From positions 1,922,001 to 1,986,000 of the forward strand of contig NZ_JADEXS020000001.1 of the NCBI RefSeq assembly GCF_015207005.2: DNA of 64,000 bases, written 5' to 3'. The translations under genes were made by a program, and so were the position numbers. The notes beneath the pieces are model-generated. The model was not told where the DNA came from, searched no databases, and saw only the letters and a list, made by a program, of their open reading frames with translations. The stretch's first letter is position 1, and every line of letters starts with the position of its first letter. Positions 14,843 through 23,007 of this stretch are shown piece by piece. This DNA comes from Desmonostoc muscorum LEGE 12446. GTDB lineage: Bacteria; Cyanobacteriota; Cyanobacteriia; Cyanobacteriales; Nostocaceae.

Positions 14843-15492
14843 AGAATTGCGATCGCTCGTTTAACGTCCTCGTCTGAGACTTCGATATAGCGGGAAAGCA
14901 CCTTTAAATCGGTGTGACCAGTAATTTTTTTAATAGTTGCTAAATTGATACCCTTGTCCGCCAAATTGGTGATGAAAGTCCGGCGGGTAGAATGGGTTGA
15001 GATGCCTTTGGCTGATAATCCAGCTTTTTCAACCGCGCTACGTAAAATATCATCAGCCCATCGCAGAGTAATCGGCCGATCAAAAGTTCGGCAAGGGAAT
15101 AACCACGGACAATCAAACTCTGGTTTATATGAAAGCAATAGCTCAGCTAAAACTGGATGCACTGGTACTTGTCGATTTTTCCTTTGGGACTTGGGCTTGT
15201 CGCCAGTGTTCTTTTTGGGGCTGGCCTTACGTGTTCTAGCCCGAAAATTGATATACTCACGGGCGGTACCATCTTCGTTGTACACATCAGCTACTCGTAG
15301 CTTGACAATTGCACCCCACCGCTCACCGGTGTACCATGCTAAATCAAAAAGTAACTTGTATTTGCGGCTTTTAATCTTGTCGCGAATTTTCGAGTAATCC
15401 GCATTTGTGAGAATAGCCGCTTGACCTTCTCTATCGTTTTTCATTCGACCTATATTTCTCTTCTTACTTGTTCCGGTTTTACCTTTTGGCAT
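14839..15492 (-). CDS. Tyrosine recombinase (phage-type integrase), catalytic domain only
   Basis: A 217-residue integrase-family protein. Catalytic elements seen are the first Arg in YTGERWGAIVKL (about residue 57), HSTRRTFITNLAD (His-x-x-Arg, about 168-171), the second His in ITGHTDLKVL and the nucleophile Tyr in SRYIEVS. The usual N-terminal core-binding domain is missing and replaced by a short basic segment (MPKGKTGTSKKRN), so it is smaller than typical 300-400-residue integrases. Start chosen at the ATG after AAAACCGGAACA-like sequence; longer starts are not available. It heads a minus-strand cassette of short unknown genes. No tRNA attachment site is visible nearby. Confidence 0.85.
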   Translation of the reverse strand: MPKGKTGTSKKRNIGRMKNDREGQAAILTNADYSKIRDKIKSRKYKLLFDLAWYTGERWGAIVKLRVADVYNEDGTAREYINFRARTRKASPKKNTGDKPKSQRKNRQVPVHPVLAELLLSYKPEFDCPWLFPCRTFDRPITLRWADDILRSAVEKAGLSAKGISTHSTRRTFITNLADKGINLATIKKITGHTDLKVLSRYIEVSDEDVKRAIAIL

Positions 15493-15668
15493 GGTAAAAC
15501 CGGAACATTTTATTTTTCAGCTATTAGCTAAATTCGACTCTATCCTAATCAGGGTAAGCTTTACACGTCCTCAGTGATTGTTCTTGTTTTACATAAAAGA
15601 AGAAGATTTACATAATTTTCGCTACAGCATAAAACGGATTTATTCACTTATTGGAAAAATCTAGTTTT

Positions 15669-16010
15669 ATGGCTGAACCATCACTTACTGCCGTATTTGG
15701 AGCTAACGCAACTCAAACATCCACTGACCTAGTTATCAAAAAGTCCGATTTAACATCAGTCGGATTGACTCCCGATGCCAACAACACTGCTGAATCTTTG
15801 CTCTTAGGCATTAACTTGAAAGCCCAACAGGCGTTAAGCGAGACTGCACGAGAAACAAACATTGACCAATCCCAATCGGTTGCCCTCACGGACGGATTTA
15901 GCCCCAGCATTACTACTCGGAACAATGCTATTTACCTCAGAAATACTATCAGTATTGAGGTTGACAAGGAATTAGAGAACGCTGACGTTATTGACCCAGA
16001 CGATTACTAA
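15669..16010 (+). CDS. Hypothetical protein, paralogue of the next gene
   Basis: A 113-residue protein (from ATG 15669; an in-frame TTG lies at 15651). Residues 1-50 follow the pattern LTxxFGxNAxQTxTxLVIKKxDLxxVGLTPxAxNxAExLL. The same pattern is repeated in the gene that starts three bases after this one ends. The C-terminal half is different and ends in an acidic tail. It is found with small tail/lysis-like genes, suggesting a phage- or tailocin-derived remnant, but I cannot name the family. Confidence 0.55.
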   Translation: MAEPSLTAVFGANATQTSTDLVIKKSDLTSVGLTPDANNTAESLLLGINLKAQQALSETARETNIDQSQSVALTDGFSPSITTRNNAIYLRNTISIEVDKELENADVIDPDDY

Positions 16011-16013
16011 AAA

Positions 16014-16307
16014 ATGCAGACATTAACATTGCAAGATTTATTTGGTGTTAATGCTGTGCAAACTGCTACTGAATTGGTAATCAAGAAAGCCGATTTGGTA
16101 GCAGTTGGACTAACTCCCACAGCAACCAACCACGCCGAACAACTACTCGTTGCAATAGTACTAAAAGCACTTGAAAACTTTCAAGGAAAGCTAACAGACC
16201 AAAACGGAAATCTTGTTACCGACCAAAATAATACCCCTATCACCTACGACAATCGAAATCTTTGGGAAGTACTAGAGATTTATCAATGGCGTGTAAGCCT
16301 CTACTAA
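16014..16307 (+). CDS. Hypothetical protein, possibly frameshifted at its 3' end
   Basis: A 97-residue protein paralogous at its N-terminus to the upstream gene (LFGVNAVQTATELVIKKADL, VGLTPTATNHAEQLL). It ends abruptly after EIYQWRVSLY. Another frame just beyond reads STNWLAGYTGPDYDSDLARI...KIDAL and stops at 16383, three bases before the next ATG. This suggests that a one-base change shortened the protein by about 25 residues. Function unknown. Confidence 0.55.
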   Translation: MQTLTLQDLFGVNAVQTATELVIKKADLVAVGLTPTATNHAEQLLVAIVLKALENFQGKLTDQNGNLVTDQNNTPITYDNRNLWEVLEIYQWRVSLY

Positions 16308-16385
16308 TTGGCTGGCAGGTTACACCGGACCAGACTATGACTCTGATTTAGCACGTATTGAATCTAAAATTGATGCTCTTTAAAT

Positions 16386-16655
16386 ATGAAAGGTTTCACA
16401 GCAGGTGATTTAATCGCTCTGGGCGGTTTGATATTGGCAACTGTAACCACTGTCATGGGCGGGGTCTTATGGTATGCCAATGCTGAAAAAAAGAAATATG
16501 CAGCTGAAAGAGACTTTGTTCACATCCGCCGAAATCAAGAGCAGATGCAGCAAGGCTTGAACAACTTACTGCATGAACTAGACAGACGTTTTGATGTTGT
16601 TGAGCGGGATATTCTGGAAATCAAAGCTTCTTTGAAACTTCCTAAGCGCGATTAA
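16386..16655 (+). CDS. Small membrane-anchored coiled-coil protein
   Basis: An 89-residue protein with one N-terminal membrane span (about residues 8-30, LIALGGLILATVTTVMGGVLW) followed by a charged helix (HIRRNQEQMQQGLNNLLHEL...) likely to form a coiled coil. This layout is seen in small phage lysis or membrane proteins, but no family is recognised. It sits directly after the two paralogous genes on the same strand and is probably part of their operon. Confidence 0.55.
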   Translation: MKGFTAGDLIALGGLILATVTTVMGGVLWYANAEKKKYAAERDFVHIRRNQEQMQQGLNNLLHELDRRFDVVERDILEIKASLKLPKRD

Positions 16656-16858
16656 CTCATGCTTGATTTTAGCTCAAGAATCAAATTAATTAGCCCATAG
16701 TAAAATGCAAAGCCTAAACATAGTATCCCAAAGAGTCGAATTCGTCCCCAAGGATACCCGTACAAATCATCGGAATAGGCTATAAGTGTTGAAGGTACAG
16801 ATAGCAAGTATTCGCCAAGATTCTCTAACTCTTTTATTAATTTTTCAAGGTTGAGCAT
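16652..16858 (-). CDS. Hypothetical small membrane protein, doubtful
   Basis: A 68-residue antisense frame with a plausible membrane span (RLFGILCLGFAFYYGLINLI). Its ATG shares the CATG at 16856-16859 with the plus-strand gene that starts at 16857, and it overlaps the 3' end of the gene at 16386 by four bases. No Shine-Dalgarno site precedes it. Composition is protein-like, so it is kept at low confidence. Confidence 0.3.
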   Translation of the reverse strand: MLNLEKLIKELENLGEYLLSVPSTLIAYSDDLYGYPWGRIRLFGILCLGFAFYYGLINLILELKSSMS

Positions 16859-17261
16859 GATTAGTAAATTTACACTAGAAAATTATTTTCAGTTACACGA
16901 TGGAAAAGCAATAGATTTTAGGCTTAGAGTTCAGAAAGACCAAAACAATCAGTATAGCTTCTACATTCATCCCCAAGATGTCGATGGTGAAACTTGGGAT
17001 TTTAAGGTTATTGGTAATTTCCTAGAATGCACTACATCAACAAGTGAAACTTTGAACAGTCTGTTGGTAGACGCTGAGACACTTTCTAATCTTGATCAGA
17101 ACGTATTGTTTTTGATGATTAAGCAAGTAGCCACCAAAATCAACGAACTAGAAACCGTAAACACTTCACAAAGAGATCAGCTATTTAAAAGAGTGGAAGC
17201 TCTAGAACAGTTTCAGCGTGAGTACGAAACGGCCCAAGAGTACGAACGAGATCGCAGTTAG
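16857..17261 (+). CDS. Hypothetical protein with C-terminal coiled coil
   Basis: A 134-residue soluble protein (ISKFTLENYFQLHDGKAIDF...). The first ~75 residues look like a beta-rich domain, and residues ~85-134 a charged coiled coil (VATKINELETVNTSQRDQLF...). AAGG precedes the ATG by about eight bases. It is the last gene before the two-component operon and seems to end the accessory island. No function is recognised. Confidence 0.5.
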   Translation: MISKFTLENYFQLHDGKAIDFRLRVQKDQNNQYSFYIHPQDVDGETWDFKVIGNFLECTTSTSETLNSLLVDAETLSNLDQNVLFLMIKQVATKINELETVNTSQRDQLFKRVEALEQFQREYETAQEYERDRS

Positions 17262-17287
17262 TCACTAGGGGATTCTGATTAAGCCAC

Positions 17288-17360
17288 CTCAAAATTACAA
17301 CTTGCTTGGTTTCTAAATTACATTTTTGTAATTTGAACTCAAAGGTAATGAATTTACAAT
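17288..17360. promoter_or_regulatory. Repeated AATTACA boxes upstream of the two-component operon
   Basis: AAATTACA-TTTT-TGTAATTT forms a perfect 8-bp inverted repeat at 17315-17334. Further related boxes lie at 17291-17300 (AAAATTACAA) and near 17350-17358 (AATTTACAA). The spacing suggests an operator, possibly for the response regulator itself, since OmpR-type regulators often bind repeats near their own promoter. Function is inference. Confidence 0.4.
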
Positions 17361-17393
17361 GGAGTCATGATTGTCAAGTAATCAATATTATTT

Positions 17394-18077
17394 GTGAATA
17401 TTCTGTTTGTCGAAGATGAAGCCAAAATTGCTAACTTCGTCCGGGCTGGATTGAAGGAGCAGGGATTTGTCGTAGACTACTGCGACAACGGTGATGACGG
17501 ATATCTGCGGGCATTAGATAACGAATATGATGCGATCGTACTTGATATCATGGTGCCAGGTAAGGATGGGCTATCGATTCTCAAACAATTACGGCACTCA
17601 GGGCGGAATACACCAGTGATTTTATTAACGGCTCGTAATGAACTGGACGATCGCCTGTCCGGTTTGAATTTGGGAGCCGATGACTATATAGCCAAACCGT
17701 TTTTTGTGGAAGAACTAGCAGCTCGAATTCATGCAGTTGTGCGCCGGAGTGTGGGCGAGCGCCAAAATTTGCTTGTGGTTGAGTCGCTCAAGCTCGATCG
17801 CATCACGCGGGAAGTCACCTACAATCAACGAGCGATCGAACTTACCAGCCGCGAGTTTAATCTCTTGGAATATCTCATGCGCTCTCCCGGACGAGTTTTC
17901 ACCCGTACTCAAATCCTAGAACACGTTTGGGGCTACGACTTTAACCCCAACACCAACGTCGTTGATGTTTGTATCCAGCGAATTCGCAAAAAAATTGACC
18001 CCATCGATGAAGCAGACCCCATTGAAAGCATTCGCGGTGTTGGATATCGGTTTCGCAAGCCAGACGATAAACTATGA
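17394..18077 (+). CDS. OmpR-family response regulator
   Basis: A 227-residue two-component regulator starting at GTG. The receiver domain (1-115) shows acidic pocket VEDEA, phosphoacceptor Asp in IVLDIMVPG (about residue 51), Thr in ILLTARN and Lys in IAKPF. The C-terminal winged helix (about 130-222) is clear from ELTSREFNLLEYLMRSPGRV and VDVCIQRIRKKI. The gene overlaps the kinase gene by four bases (ATGA), so the two form one operon. The signal is unknown; RppA/NrsR-type regulators have the same build. Confidence 0.93.
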   Translation: MNILFVEDEAKIANFVRAGLKEQGFVVDYCDNGDDGYLRALDNEYDAIVLDIMVPGKDGLSILKQLRHSGRNTPVILLTARNELDDRLSGLNLGADDYIAKPFFVEELAARIHAVVRRSVGERQNLLVVESLKLDRITREVTYNQRAIELTSREFNLLEYLMRSPGRVFTRTQILEHVWGYDFNPNTNVVDVCIQRIRKKIDPIDEADPIESIRGVGYRFRKPDDKL

Positions 18078-19552
18078 AACGCCGTTCGTTTCGACTGCGG
18101 ATTGCCCTGTTGTCTGCGGGTTTAGCTGGAAGTGCATTAGTTGGATTTGGTGCAGTCTCTTGGTTTCAGATTTACGAAGCTAAAATCAGCCGCCTTGACG
18201 CAGAACTGTTAAATCAATTAATGCGGGCAAGCCGTCCACCTGAACGCCCACCCGAAGCAGAACGATGGCAGCGCTACGAAGACTCACTAAGCTATACCTT
18301 AGGAACAAATACAAAAACTCCCGTTGCACTGTTAGTGCTTGACGCAAACAGCAACAGAATTTATCAATCCGATGAAGTGCAAGCCGACCTCGACTTGAAT
18401 CGTCTGTTACTTGGGCGAATTGGGTTGACACCTCAGCCACCGTCCCTGAATAGAGAACGACCTCCAAGACCTCAGAATACAAATCCACCTTTTCCTCCCC
18501 CACGCCCACCTCAATTTGTCTCCCAGCAAACAGCGACAGCAACTTGGCGGATTGCGGCAGCCCGATTTCCCAATGCTCAGGTTGCCATTGCCGTTAGCCT
18601 AGAAGCCGTTAACCAAGAGATGGCTAGCATTCGCAATATCTTTCTTGTATCAATTCCCGGAGCGCTTTTGCTGGTTGCCGTCGGGGCATGGGTAGTTGCT
18701 GGTAGTGCCTTGCGTCCCATCCATCAATTAACAGGCGTCATTCAACAGGTAACCGTCAAAGGGCTAGATCAGCGGATTCCCATTGGCACAACGGACGTTG
18801 AATTTGTGGAACTGATTCGCGTGTTTAACCAAATGCTGGAACGCCTGGAACGCAGTTTTACCCAAGCTTCTCGCTTCAGTGCTGATGCTGCTCACGAACT
18901 GAAAACCCCACTAACCATTCTCCAAGGCGAACTAGAACGAACACTGCAACAAGTTGACCCTGGATCGGAAGTGCAACAGCGCTTAAGCAACCTCTTGGAT
19001 GAGGTGCGCCGCTTGAGCGGCATTATGCGGAAACTTTTGCTGCTGTCTTTGGCAGATGCAGGACAAATGAGCTTGTATTTGGTTGAAGTGGATATGTCTG
19101 AGTTGCTGATGGAGATGCTAGAGGATGTGGAACTGCTGGCTCCTCATTTGAGTGTGCAAAGCGATATTCCTGATGGTTTAAAAGTACAGAGCGATCGCGA
19201 TCTCCTGATTCAAGTTCTGCAAAACCTCTTGAGTAACGCCATCAAATATAATCTCCCCAACGGTTGGATAGAAATTCACGCTCATCAAACTCAAACAACG
19301 CTCCACGTCACAATTACCAACGCATCAAAAGATATTCCAGCCAGCGATCGCTCCCGGCTTTTTGACCGCTTTTATCGTGGCGATCGTGCCCGCACCCGCA
19401 AAGTCGAAGGAATTGGACTCGGACTGAGCCTAGCCCGTGAAATTGTTCGGGCACATGGTGGCGATCTCACCCTTGACTCAACAACATCTGTTGGTCAAAC
19501 AGCATTTACCCTTAGTTTGCCGCAGAGTGACAAATTTGTGTCATCAAGCTGA
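18074..19552 (+). CDS. Membrane sensor histidine kinase
   Basis: A 492-residue kinase, partner of the overlapping regulator. N-terminal membrane span (about 9-30), then a periplasmic region of ~150 residues with a Pro-rich stretch (near 118-145), a second span (about 190-212), HAMP (SALRPIHQLTGV) and HisKA with phosphoacceptor in SADAAHELKTPLTILQGE (about residue 277). The ATPase domain carries N box LLSNAIKYN and G box GIGLGLSLAREIVRAHGG. All catalytic motifs are intact. The Pro-rich sensor gives no ligand clue. Confidence 0.93.
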   Translation: MKRRSFRLRIALLSAGLAGSALVGFGAVSWFQIYEAKISRLDAELLNQLMRASRPPERPPEAERWQRYEDSLSYTLGTNTKTPVALLVLDANSNRIYQSDEVQADLDLNRLLLGRIGLTPQPPSLNRERPPRPQNTNPPFPPPRPPQFVSQQTATATWRIAAARFPNAQVAIAVSLEAVNQEMASIRNIFLVSIPGALLLVAVGAWVVAGSALRPIHQLTGVIQQVTVKGLDQRIPIGTTDVEFVELIRVFNQMLERLERSFTQASRFSADAAHELKTPLTILQGELERTLQQVDPGSEVQQRLSNLLDEVRRLSGIMRKLLLLSLADAGQMSLYLVEVDMSELLMEMLEDVELLAPHLSVQSDIPDGLKVQSDRDLLIQVLQNLLSNAIKYNLPNGWIEIHAHQTQTTLHVTITNASKDIPASDRSRLFDRFYRGDRARTRKVEGIGLGLSLAREIVRAHGGDLTLDSTTSVGQTAFTLSLPQSDKFVSSS

Positions 19553-19799
19553 GCCTTACCGAAACAGCGATCGTTGGTCTGTTGTCCCCTTACAGCCAGT
19601 GCGATCGCTTCTTAGATTACAGTACTGAGGAGTGGAAAGCCCTGGGAGAGATGGGTATTAAGGATGCTAATGAGTTTATAGCTATTCTCTGGCAGGAATT
19701 AGAAAGTTTAAATTTATAATTACATTTTTTTAATCCCGGAGATTTTCATGCATCATTACCTAACGTACGTAAGTGATTACCCTGAATATCTCGAAACGA
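19553..19799. other. Intergenic region with a possible gene remnant
   Basis: An open plus-strand frame ending at 19720 reads LDYSTEEWKALGEMGIKDAN...ELESLNL. It looks protein-like but has no start codon of its own, so it is probably the tail of a lost gene. A T-rich run follows near 19725-19733. No complete gene is supported. Confidence 0.35.
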
Positions 19800-20294
19800 A
19801 TGGAAATAATTTCTAACACCGAAAATTTGTCTATGGCATCTAGCCAAGTAGTAGAAAATAATCACCAACAAGGAAAGGTGTATTTCATTCGACATGGTGA
19901 AAGTACCAGCAATGAACGCAATATTTTTGCAGGTGTATTAGATGTAGATTTGACTGCATTTGGTAGATTGCAAGCGCGTCAAGCAGGTTCTGATCTCAAG
20001 AAAAAAGGTGTGAAATTCGATGCAGTATATGTCTCTCACATGAGACGCGCCAGGCAAACTTGTGAAATTGCACTTGCTGAAAGTCAGGCGCTAAAGTCTC
20101 CTGATACTCCCATTCACATCGATCATCGAATTAGCGAAAAATCTTTTGGTATTTTTGCAGGTTGTAACCTGAATTTGCTGCGTCTAGCTTGTAACTTCAA
20201 CTGTGAAGTATATAGTCTATGGATGGACATTACTGAGATGGGTATTTGGGCTATTTTTAATATTTTCTGGAATTTTGTATCAAAGCCCTGGTGA
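19800..20294 (+). pseudogene. Histidine phosphatase (phosphoglycerate mutase-like), C-terminally truncated
   Basis: Residues ~25-110 are a histidine-phosphatase core. The catalytic motif is YFIRHGESTSN (RHG), with FDAVYVSHMRRARQTCEIAL and the acid-residue region RISEKSFGIFAG. Family sequence continues to about NLNLLRLAC and then stops making sense: the last ~35 residues are an out-of-frame reading of the next gene. The second conserved His of the family is missing, so the product is probably inactive. Truncation by fusion to the following membrane-protein gene is inferred. Confidence 0.65.
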
Positions 20295-21166
20295 TTTGTA
20301 CAAAGTTATGTGGGTGCTTTTTTTGATGGTTCCACCCGCCCTTACTTCCCCAGTTTTATCAGTGCTTTGGGGCGGTAATCTTTATCCCTCAGCTATCTTA
20401 TCAAAGACTTTATCAATCATCACTCCAGTGGCACTGGTTGTGACATTTGGCTTGGCAAAACAATTACCAATTAACTCTTCCAGCCTGATATTTTTTGGTG
20501 TCATTCTAATTGTTGGTTTGGCAATACCGGGAGCTTTAGCTCAGTTTTGGCGTGATAAATCTCCTGTTGAATCAAACCACCACAGCAAGAACTGGAAATT
20601 TATCGGAGTGCTTGCTGTTGCATTAATGGCTTTGGCAACTGGGTTTCAGTTTACTCCATCAACATTCATTTCCGACTTATTTTCTTCAACAGATGCAAAC
20701 CGTTCTCTAGCCTGTTTGCAACAACTGGCTCTAGCAACATTAGTCTTTATCTTAATACGCCTTTTTGCCGTCTTAACTTCAGTATTGACAAAAGGCAAGC
20801 TGAACAAGGCAGAAGCTAGGGATGCTTATATTCTGCTTGTGAACCCCAACTTTTTTTTTCCTTTGGGCATCTCTTTTTCTTGAAGTTAGTGCAACTGCAA
20901 ATCCCGAAGCCGTAAGATATGCAATTTTTTGGGCAGCCTTAGGATTTTTCTCCATACCACTAATAGAGCAGATATTGTTTATGAATTCATTTGGTAATCA
21001 ATTATTGCGAGAAACACTGCGTTCTTCGAGAATGGCAACAGAAGATATCAAAAAGCTTTTCCTGGAATTGGCGACTTCTTCAGCCAACCATAATCAGCTG
21101 AATTTTACAAGTGATATAGGCAACTACAGAGGGCAAACTGTTCAGATTGCTAATATCATAGGCTGA
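20203..21166 (+). pseudogene. Polytopic membrane protein split by a frameshift at T9
   Basis: The first frame (20203-20883, GTG start) encodes about six membrane segments and ends after VNPNFFFPLGISFS. At 20851-20859 there is a run of nine T. Removing one T continues as NFFFLWASLFLEVSATANPE and then through a last membrane segment to LRSSRMATEDIKKLFLELA, stopping at 21166. The combined product would be about 320 residues. I do not recognise the family. The shift could be a mutation, a sequencing slip or transcriptional slippage. Confidence 0.6.
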
Positions 21167-21221
21167 GGTATAAATCTATCTCGGTTGATATTGAGTCTGG
21201 AGTAAGAAATATTACGTACAT

Positions 21222-21992
21222 ATGAAAAGCCAAATTCTCGCCACAGCCACATTTTTAACTTTCGTTAGCCTCGCAACAACCGTACAAGCAGCGAATTCTG
21301 AACACGTGAAACAATTATTGGCAACTAAACAATGTCAAAACTGTGATTTGACTCATGCAGGTTTAGTGATGGCTGATTTATCTGGAGCCAATTTAAGCGG
21401 TGCTAATCTTGCAGGTGCAAACCTCAGCCGTGCAAACTTGAGTGGTGCTGATTTGCGGGGTGCAAACTTGAGTGGTGCTAGTTTATTTGGTGTTAACCTG
21501 AGCGAGGCTAGATTTAGCGGCGCAAATTTGGCGGGTGCTGATTTGAGAAACAGCTATTTAACAAATGCAGAATTAAATGGTGCTTACCTGAATGGTACTA
21601 ACTTCCAAGGTGCAGTCGGTATACCATCACAAATTGCTTCGCCAGAGGATTTTTATGCTTTGGGTGTAGCACAAGGAGAAAAAGGCAACCACCAGCAAGC
21701 AATTAGTTATTTTAGTCAAGCGATCGCCATTAAACCAGAATATGCAGGTGCTTATCTAGCTCGTGGTATCGCCCGCTACCAAATATTAGATAGACAAGGT
21801 GCATTGGTAGATGCCCAAGTTGCTGACAAATTGTTTACATCCCAAAAAAATACCTCTGGAACCCAAACAGCCCAAGCTTTTATTAAAGAACTGCAAACCC
21901 CCTATACTGAAAAAGTAAGCTCTGGTAGCCCTAGTTTCGTTGACTTTTTCGGCAGTGTTGGCTCAATCTTGCTTCAGTTTTTGCCTTTTTAG
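21222..21992 (+). CDS. Secreted pentapeptide-repeat protein with TPR domain
   Basis: A 256-residue protein. A signal peptide is visible (MKSQILATATFLTFVSLATTVQA, cleavage near 23). Residues ~40-125 are about seventeen A(D/N)LxG-type pentapeptides that would form a right-handed beta helix (ANLSGANLAGANLSRANLSG). Residues ~135-190 form TPR-like helices (FYALGVAQGEKGNHQQAISY). The N-terminal pair of Cys (KQCQNCDL) is typical of this cyanobacterial group. Likely periplasmic or lumenal; role unknown. Confidence 0.85.
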   Translation: MKSQILATATFLTFVSLATTVQAANSEHVKQLLATKQCQNCDLTHAGLVMADLSGANLSGANLAGANLSRANLSGADLRGANLSGASLFGVNLSEARFSGANLAGADLRNSYLTNAELNGAYLNGTNFQGAVGIPSQIASPEDFYALGVAQGEKGNHQQAISYFSQAIAIKPEYAGAYLARGIARYQILDRQGALVDAQVADKLFTSQKNTSGTQTAQAFIKELQTPYTEKVSSGSPSFVDFFGSVGSILLQFLPF

Positions 21993-21994
21993 GG

Positions 21995-22088
21995 AGTGGG
22001 GAGTAGGGAGTGGGGAGTGGGGGATCAGAATTAATAATCAATGCCCAATGCCCAATGCCCAATGACAAATGACAAATGACCAATGACT
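21995..22088. repeat. Low-complexity heptamer-type repeats
   Basis: GGGAGTGGGGAGTA-type units followed by tandem CAATGCC and CAAATGA heptamers fill the gap between the pentapeptide gene and tenA. They are STRR-like sequences common in Nostocales intergenic DNA. The last heptamers run directly into the start region of tenA. Confidence 0.75.
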
Positions 22089-22089
22089 A

Positions 22090-22710
22090 ATGACGTTATC
22101 CAATGAATTATGGACGGCAAATCAAGATTTAGCCAAAGCGTGCCTAGAGCATCCTTTTGTTCAAGGCATTGGCGATGGTACTCTTGAACGAGTGAAGTTT
22201 GCTTACTACGTTGGGCAAGATGCTTTTTTCTTAGAAGCTTTTGCCCGTGCGTATAGTATCGCCGCAGCTAAAGCACCAGATTGGGTAGGTTTCACGACAT
22301 TTCATAACTTAGCTGGAGGTGTGTTAGCAGAACTGCAATTGCATAGCGGCTATGCTTCCCAGTGGGGAGTTAATTTGCATTCTGTGGAACCTGGAACCGC
22401 TACCCGTCGCTATACTGATTTTTTGTTAGCAACTGCTTGGGGTCAAGATGTGGGTTTAACCGCTGCGGCGATGTCTCCCTGTATGCGTTTATATGCTTTT
22501 TTGGGAGAACAGTTGGCTAGTAATGGCATTCCTAATCATCAATATGCAGACTGGATTCGGACTTACAGCAGCGCGGATTTTCAGCCATTGGCACAGCAAT
22601 TAGAAAATTTGGTTGACAATTATGCCACGGTTAATGCTGTTGTGCATTCAACCTACCGTTATGCGATGTTGTGTGAGTATGACTTTTTTCAGGCTGCATG
22701 GAGTTTGTAG
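22090..22710 (+). CDS. tenA: TenA family protein (thiamin salvage, thiaminase II-like)
   Basis: A 206-residue helical protein. TenA hydrolyses aminopyrimidine or thiamin breakdown products for thiamin salvage. Seen motifs are FVQGIGDGTLERVKFAYYVG (about 20-38), QDAFFLEAFARAYS, and AAMSPCMRLYAFLGEQL, in which the Cys near residue 136 is the expected nucleophile; the late Glu region is YDFFQAAW. Full length. An in-frame GTG/ATG choice is limited: the ATG at 22102 (MNYGRQ) is in another frame, and the start used reads MTLSNELW. No other thiamin gene is adjacent and no TPP riboswitch is seen. Confidence 0.85.
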   Translation: MTLSNELWTANQDLAKACLEHPFVQGIGDGTLERVKFAYYVGQDAFFLEAFARAYSIAAAKAPDWVGFTTFHNLAGGVLAELQLHSGYASQWGVNLHSVEPGTATRRYTDFLLATAWGQDVGLTAAAMSPCMRLYAFLGEQLASNGIPNHQYADWIRTYSSADFQPLAQQLENLVDNYATVNAVVHSTYRYAMLCEYDFFQAAWSL

Positions 22711-22739
22711 GAATTTAGGCTAGAAAGTGGTTTGGACAG

Positions 22740-22925
22740 TTGGGGGATGATTTTTTGCACGCAGAGACGCAGAGGCGCAGAGGGAAGAAGAGATGAGGGA
22801 GATGAGGGAGATGAGGAGTTGACAGTTATCAGTTATCTGTTAACTGTCCAATGCCCAATGCCCCATACTTCGGCTTCGCTCAGTACAAGTGCCCCATGCC
22901 CTATGCCCAATAAGTATCTAAAACA
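22740..22925. repeat. Repetitive intergenic DNA before uvrA
   Basis: AGACGCAGAGGCGCAGAGG, then tandem GGGAGATGA units, a hairpin (TTGACAGTTA...TAACTGTCC) and CAATGCCC-type heptamers. It lies between tenA and uvrA. No gene is supported. The uvrA promoter is expected in the AT-rich stretch at 22915-22985. Confidence 0.6.
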
Positions 22926-23007
22926 GTACTCTTGTTCTACTATAAACTGATTAAAGATAGTATTATTAAGGACTGTTTCATAAGAAACTCCTTTTTTGCC
23001 GCCCAAT

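Noticed and set aside
22090..22710. TPP riboswitch upstream of tenA
   Set aside because: The upstream region is heptamer repeat DNA without the CTGAGA/ACCTGATC-type blocks of the THI box.
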